18,358 bases of DNA, taken from Pseudomonadota bacterium (GTDB lineage Bacteria > Pseudomonadota > Gammaproteobacteria > Xanthomonadales > Xanthomonadaceae). The stretch is taken from positions 1-18,358 of the forward strand of contig JAFADB010000316.1 in the NCBI GenBank assembly GCA_023425225.1. Direction: 5' to 3'. Under the pieces are notes generated by a model. The model did not search any database. It was not told where the DNA came from and worked only from the letters and a program-made list of their open reading frames with translations. The position numbers were made by a program, and so were the translations under genes. Positions 14,039-18,358 of the stretch are shown one piece after another (the first letter of the stretch is position 1; every line of letters begins with the position of its first letter).

Positions 14039-15327
14039 CGATTCGGGACCCAGGACACGGGACACAGGGCGAGCCGGCCGCCTCGCCGGCATCGCCTGTC
14101 CCTGTCCTTCCCCGATCCCCGGCCCTTCCCGCTGGCAGGTCCGCTCCCCGTTTCGTGCTGGTGGCCGGCGAGGCCTCCGGCGACGCACTGGGCGCCGGCC
14201 TGATCGAGGCGCTGCGCAAGCTCTATCCCGACGCGCAGTTCGCCGGCATCGGCGGCGACGCCATGCGCAATGCCGGTTGCCAGACCTGGTTCGACGCCAG
14301 CGAACTGGCGGTGATGGGCCTGGCCGAAGTACTGCGGCACCTGCCGCGGCTGCTCAGGCTGCGGCGCGAGTTCCGCGAACGCGCGCTGGCTTGGCAGCCG
14401 GACGCCTTCATCGGCATCGACGCGCCGGACTTCAACCTGGGCGTGGAGCGCTGGCTCAAGCAGCGCGGCGTGCGCACCGTGCACTATGTCAGTCCGTCGG
14501 TATGGGCTTGGCGCGAGAATCGCGCCGAGAAGATCGGCGCCAGCGCCGACCTGGTGCTGTGCCTGTTCCCGATGGAGCCGGCGATCTACGCGCGCCATGG
14601 CGTGGATGCGCGTTTCGTCGGCCATCCGATGGCCGACGACATCCCGTTGCGCAGCGACCGCGAGGCCGCCCGCGAGCAGCTCGGCCTGCCGGCCGCCGCC
14701 AAGGTGCTGGCGGTACTTCCCGGCAGCCGGCTGGGCGAGATCGGCCGCCTCGGCGAGACCTTCTTCGAGGCCGCCTGGCTGCTGTCCGAGCAGTTGCCCG
14801 ACCTGCACGTGGTGGTGCCGGCCGCCAATCCCGCCTGCCGCCAGCTGCTGTCCGAGCAGTTGTCGCGCTCGGCGCTGCCGGTGCTGCGCTCGCACCTGCT
14901 CGACGGCCAGGCGCGCCTGGCGATGCAGGCCGCCGACGCGGTGCTGCTGGCCTCGGGCACCGCCACGCTGGAGGCGACGCTGGTCAAGCGGCCGATGGTG
15001 GTCGGCTACAAGGTGGCGCCGCTGACCTACCGCATCGTCAAGGCGCTGGGACTGATCAAGGTGGACCGCTACGCGCTGCCGAACATCCTCGCAGGAAAGG
15101 ACCTGGCGCCGGAGCTGATGCAGTACGACTGCACGCCGGAGAAGCTGGCCGCTGCACTCATGCACTGGTTCCGCCATCCCGAGGCGGTGGCTGCGCTGCA
15201 GCCGCAGTACCTGCACATCCATGGCGAGCTGCGGCGCGATGCCTCGGCACGGGCCGCCGAGGCGGTGGCCGGGCTGCTGGGCCGCCCGCAGGCCGCCGCC
15301 GGCATCGCGCAGGCGTCGCCCCCATGA
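14035..15327 (+). CDS. lpxB: Lipid A disaccharide synthase
   Basis: A GT19 glycosyltransferase at the inner face of the inner membrane; it joins lipid X and UDP-2,3-diacylglucosamine to make lipid A disaccharide monophosphate. It has 430 residues against 382 in E. coli. The surplus is mainly a 38-residue N-terminal stretch rich in Pro, Ala, Gly and Ser before the first conserved strand (RFVLVAGEASGD, from R39). Other landmarks are GIDAPDFNL (127-), SPSVWAW (153-159), FVGHPMADD, the LPGSRLGEIGRL donor-site loop, and ASGTATLEATLVKRPMVVGYK with LPNILA near the C-terminus. ATG 14035 overlaps lpxA (ATGA) and is the only ATG/GTG/TTG before the conserved core; the next is GTG 14155, inside the first strand. 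The extension is coded by a palindromic, repeat-like DNA segment. rnhB overlaps by 4 nt. Confidence 0.96.
   Translation: MTIRDPGHGTQGEPAASPASPVPVLPRSPALPAGRSAPRFVLVAGEASGDALGAGLIEALRKLYPDAQFAGIGGDAMRNAGCQTWFDASELAVMGLAEVLRHLPRLLRLRREFRERALAWQPDAFIGIDAPDFNLGVERWLKQRGVRTVHYVSPSVWAWRENRAEKIGASADLVLCLFPMEPAIYARHGVDARFVGHPMADDIPLRSDREAAREQLGLPAAAKVLAVLPGSRLGEIGRLGETFFEAAWLLSEQLPDLHVVVPAANPACRQLLSEQLSRSALPVLRSHLLDGQARLAMQAADAVLLASGTATLEATLVKRPMVVGYKVAPLTYRIVKALGLIKVDRYALPNILAGKDLAPELMQYDCTPEKLAAALMHWFRHPEAVAALQPQYLHIHGELRRDASARAAEAVAGLLGRPQAAAGIAQASPP
14041..14120 (+). repeat. Imperfect palindromic repeat-like segment inside the 5' end of lpxB
   Basis: The left part repeats GGGAC-C/AGGACAC/GGGACACAGG; the right part (CCTGTCCCTGTCC, about 14096-14108) is its approximate reverse complement. 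An inner perfect 6-bp stem GGCGAG (14068-14073) and CTCGCC (14082-14087) sits between them. The runs of GGGAC-type units look like intergenic repeats of xanthomonads that I recall, but no second copy is in this window. It encodes the non-conserved N-terminus of LpxB. Confidence 0.5.
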
Positions 15328-16052
15328 AGATCGACCCCGTACGGATGCCCGACCTGCACGGCGACGATCACGCACGCCCTTGCGGCGACGCCGACGCTCC
15401 CGCGCTGTCGCTGTTCCCGGACCACGCAGCCACGAGCGTGCCGCTGCAGGTCGCCGGCGTGGACGAGGCCGGCTGCGGCCCGCTGGCCGGGCCGGTGGCG
15501 GTGGCCGCGGTGGTGTTCGATCCGGCACGGCCGCGCATCAACGGCCTGGACGACTCCAAGGTGCTCAGCCCCGAACGCCGCGAGGTGCTGTACCAGCGCA
15601 TCGTCGAACGCGCCCTTGCGTGGAAGGTGGTGCTGATCGAGGCCGACGAGATCGACCGCATCAACATCTACCAGGCGCGCATGCTCGGCATGCGCCTGGC
15701 GGTACAGGGCGTGGCCCACGCCACGCGGCTGGCGCGCATCGACGGCAACCGCATCCCCAAGGGTCTGCCCTGCCCGGCCGAGGCGCTGGTGGGCGGCGAT
15801 GGCCGCGACCGCGCGATCATGGCCGCCTCGATCGTGGCCAAGGTCACCCGCGACCGCATCATGTGCCAGCTGCACGAGCGCTGGCCGCAGTACGGCTTCG
15901 ACGTCCACAAGGGCTACGCTACCCCGGCCCACCTGGCCGCGCTGACGGCGCACGGCCCATGTCCGCAGCATCGGCGCAGCTTCGCCCCGGTGCGCAAGGC
16001 GCTGGGCCTGGATTGCGAACTGCCGGCAGACGCGCCCGCCATGCTGGTCTGA
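15324..16052 (+). CDS. rnhB: Ribonuclease HII, with an altered GRG motif
   Basis: RNase HII cuts RNA in RNA/DNA hybrids and starts removal of single ribonucleotides from DNA. The 242 residues compare with 198 in E. coli; about 40 extra lie at the N-terminus before VAGVDEAG. The four carboxylates are present: D47, E48, D140 (IDGNR) and D159 (GGD). DDSKVL (76-81), MAASIVAKVTRD and DVHKGY are also in place. The near-invariant DEAGRG reads DEAGCG: C51 (codon TGC) replaces the Arg of the GRG motif, which contacts the ribonucleotide at the junction in the Thermotoga enzyme. The N-terminal extension contains ALSLF (27-31), four of five positions of the sliding-clamp motif QL[SD]LF. The start at ATG 15324 overlaps lpxB; ATG 15345 is an alternative. 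Family identity is certain, full activity is not. Confidence 0.96.
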   Translation: MKIDPVRMPDLHGDDHARPCGDADAPALSLFPDHAATSVPLQVAGVDEAGCGPLAGPVAVAAVVFDPARPRINGLDDSKVLSPERREVLYQRIVERALAWKVVLIEADEIDRINIYQARMLGMRLAVQGVAHATRLARIDGNRIPKGLPCPAEALVGGDGRDRAIMAASIVAKVTRDRIMCQLHERWPQYGFDVHKGYATPAHLAALTAHGPCPQHRRSFAPVRKALGLDCELPADAPAMLV

Positions 16053-16089
16053 CGCGGCGGGCGCGCCCCGCGGCGTGCCGTGTCAAGCC

Positions 16090-16118
16090 TTGTCCCCACC
16101 CCTGCCGGCGGCTACCCT
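16090..16118 (+). promoter_or_regulatory. Weak promoter candidate before dnaE
   Basis: TTGTCC (16090-16095, 4 of 6) and TACCCT (16113-16118, 3 of 6) are separated by 17 nt in the 91-nt rnhB-dnaE gap, 25 nt before the dnaE ATG. The spacing is ideal but the hexamers are poor. Confidence 0.3.
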
Positions 16119-16143
16119 GACCGGGCATCACTGTCGGTCCCGC

Positions 16144-18358
<2,215 letters not shown>

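Noticed and set aside
16053..16080. GC-rich dyad after rnhB as a terminator
   Set aside because: The GGGCGCGCCC palindrome has poor flanking pairing and no T-run, so it cannot be told from chance in such GC-rich DNA.

Overview
The window is a GC-rich, gene-dense, single-strand (+) stretch of a gammaproteobacterial chromosome. EF-Ts, LpxD, RNase HII and DNA polymerase III alpha read closest to what I know of the Xanthomonadaceae/Lysobacteraceae (Xanthomonas, Stenotrophomonas, Pseudoxanthomonas, Lysobacter, Luteimonas). I cannot place the genus from sequence alone. Both ends are cut inside genes: rpsB at the left, dnaE at the right.

Layout, all on +: rpsB (partial), three-hairpin spacer, tsf, terminator, an HDOD-GGDEF diguanylate cyclase gene, pyrH, frr, uppS, cdsA, dxr, rseP, bamA, a 248-nt structured spacer with a terminator and an lpxD promoter, then lpxD, fabZ, lpxA, lpxB, rnhB and dnaE (partial). 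This is the classic translation / isoprenoid / phospholipid / envelope-assembly / lipid A cluster. Compared with E. coli, dxr follows cdsA instead of preceding uppS, skp is missing between bamA and lpxD, and a c-di-GMP signalling gene sits between tsf and pyrH.

The genes fall into linked jobs. S2, EF-Ts and ribosome recycling factor serve translation. PyrH makes UDP for the UDP-sugars that lipid A and peptidoglycan need. Dxr and UppS start and finish the path to undecaprenyl diphosphate, and CdsA makes CDP-diacylglycerol. RseP and BamA handle envelope stress signalling and outer-membrane protein insertion. LpxD, FabZ, LpxA and LpxB supply and build the lipid A precursor. RnhB and DnaE belong to DNA replication and repair. 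Four-base ATGA overlaps at uppS/cdsA, lpxA/lpxB and lpxB/rnhB suggest translational coupling.

No mobile element, tRNA, CRISPR array or defence system was seen, and no undescribed multi-gene system. The most checkable oddities are: a Cys in place of the near-invariant Arg of the RNase HII GRG motif; a possible sliding-clamp-binding peptide in the N-terminal extension of the same protein; an lpxB start region made of a palindromic repeat-like sequence; an lpxD promoter whose predicted start of transcription falls on the start codon; a Met at the LpxA acyl-chain ruler position; and the HDOD-GGDEF gene inside a housekeeping cluster.
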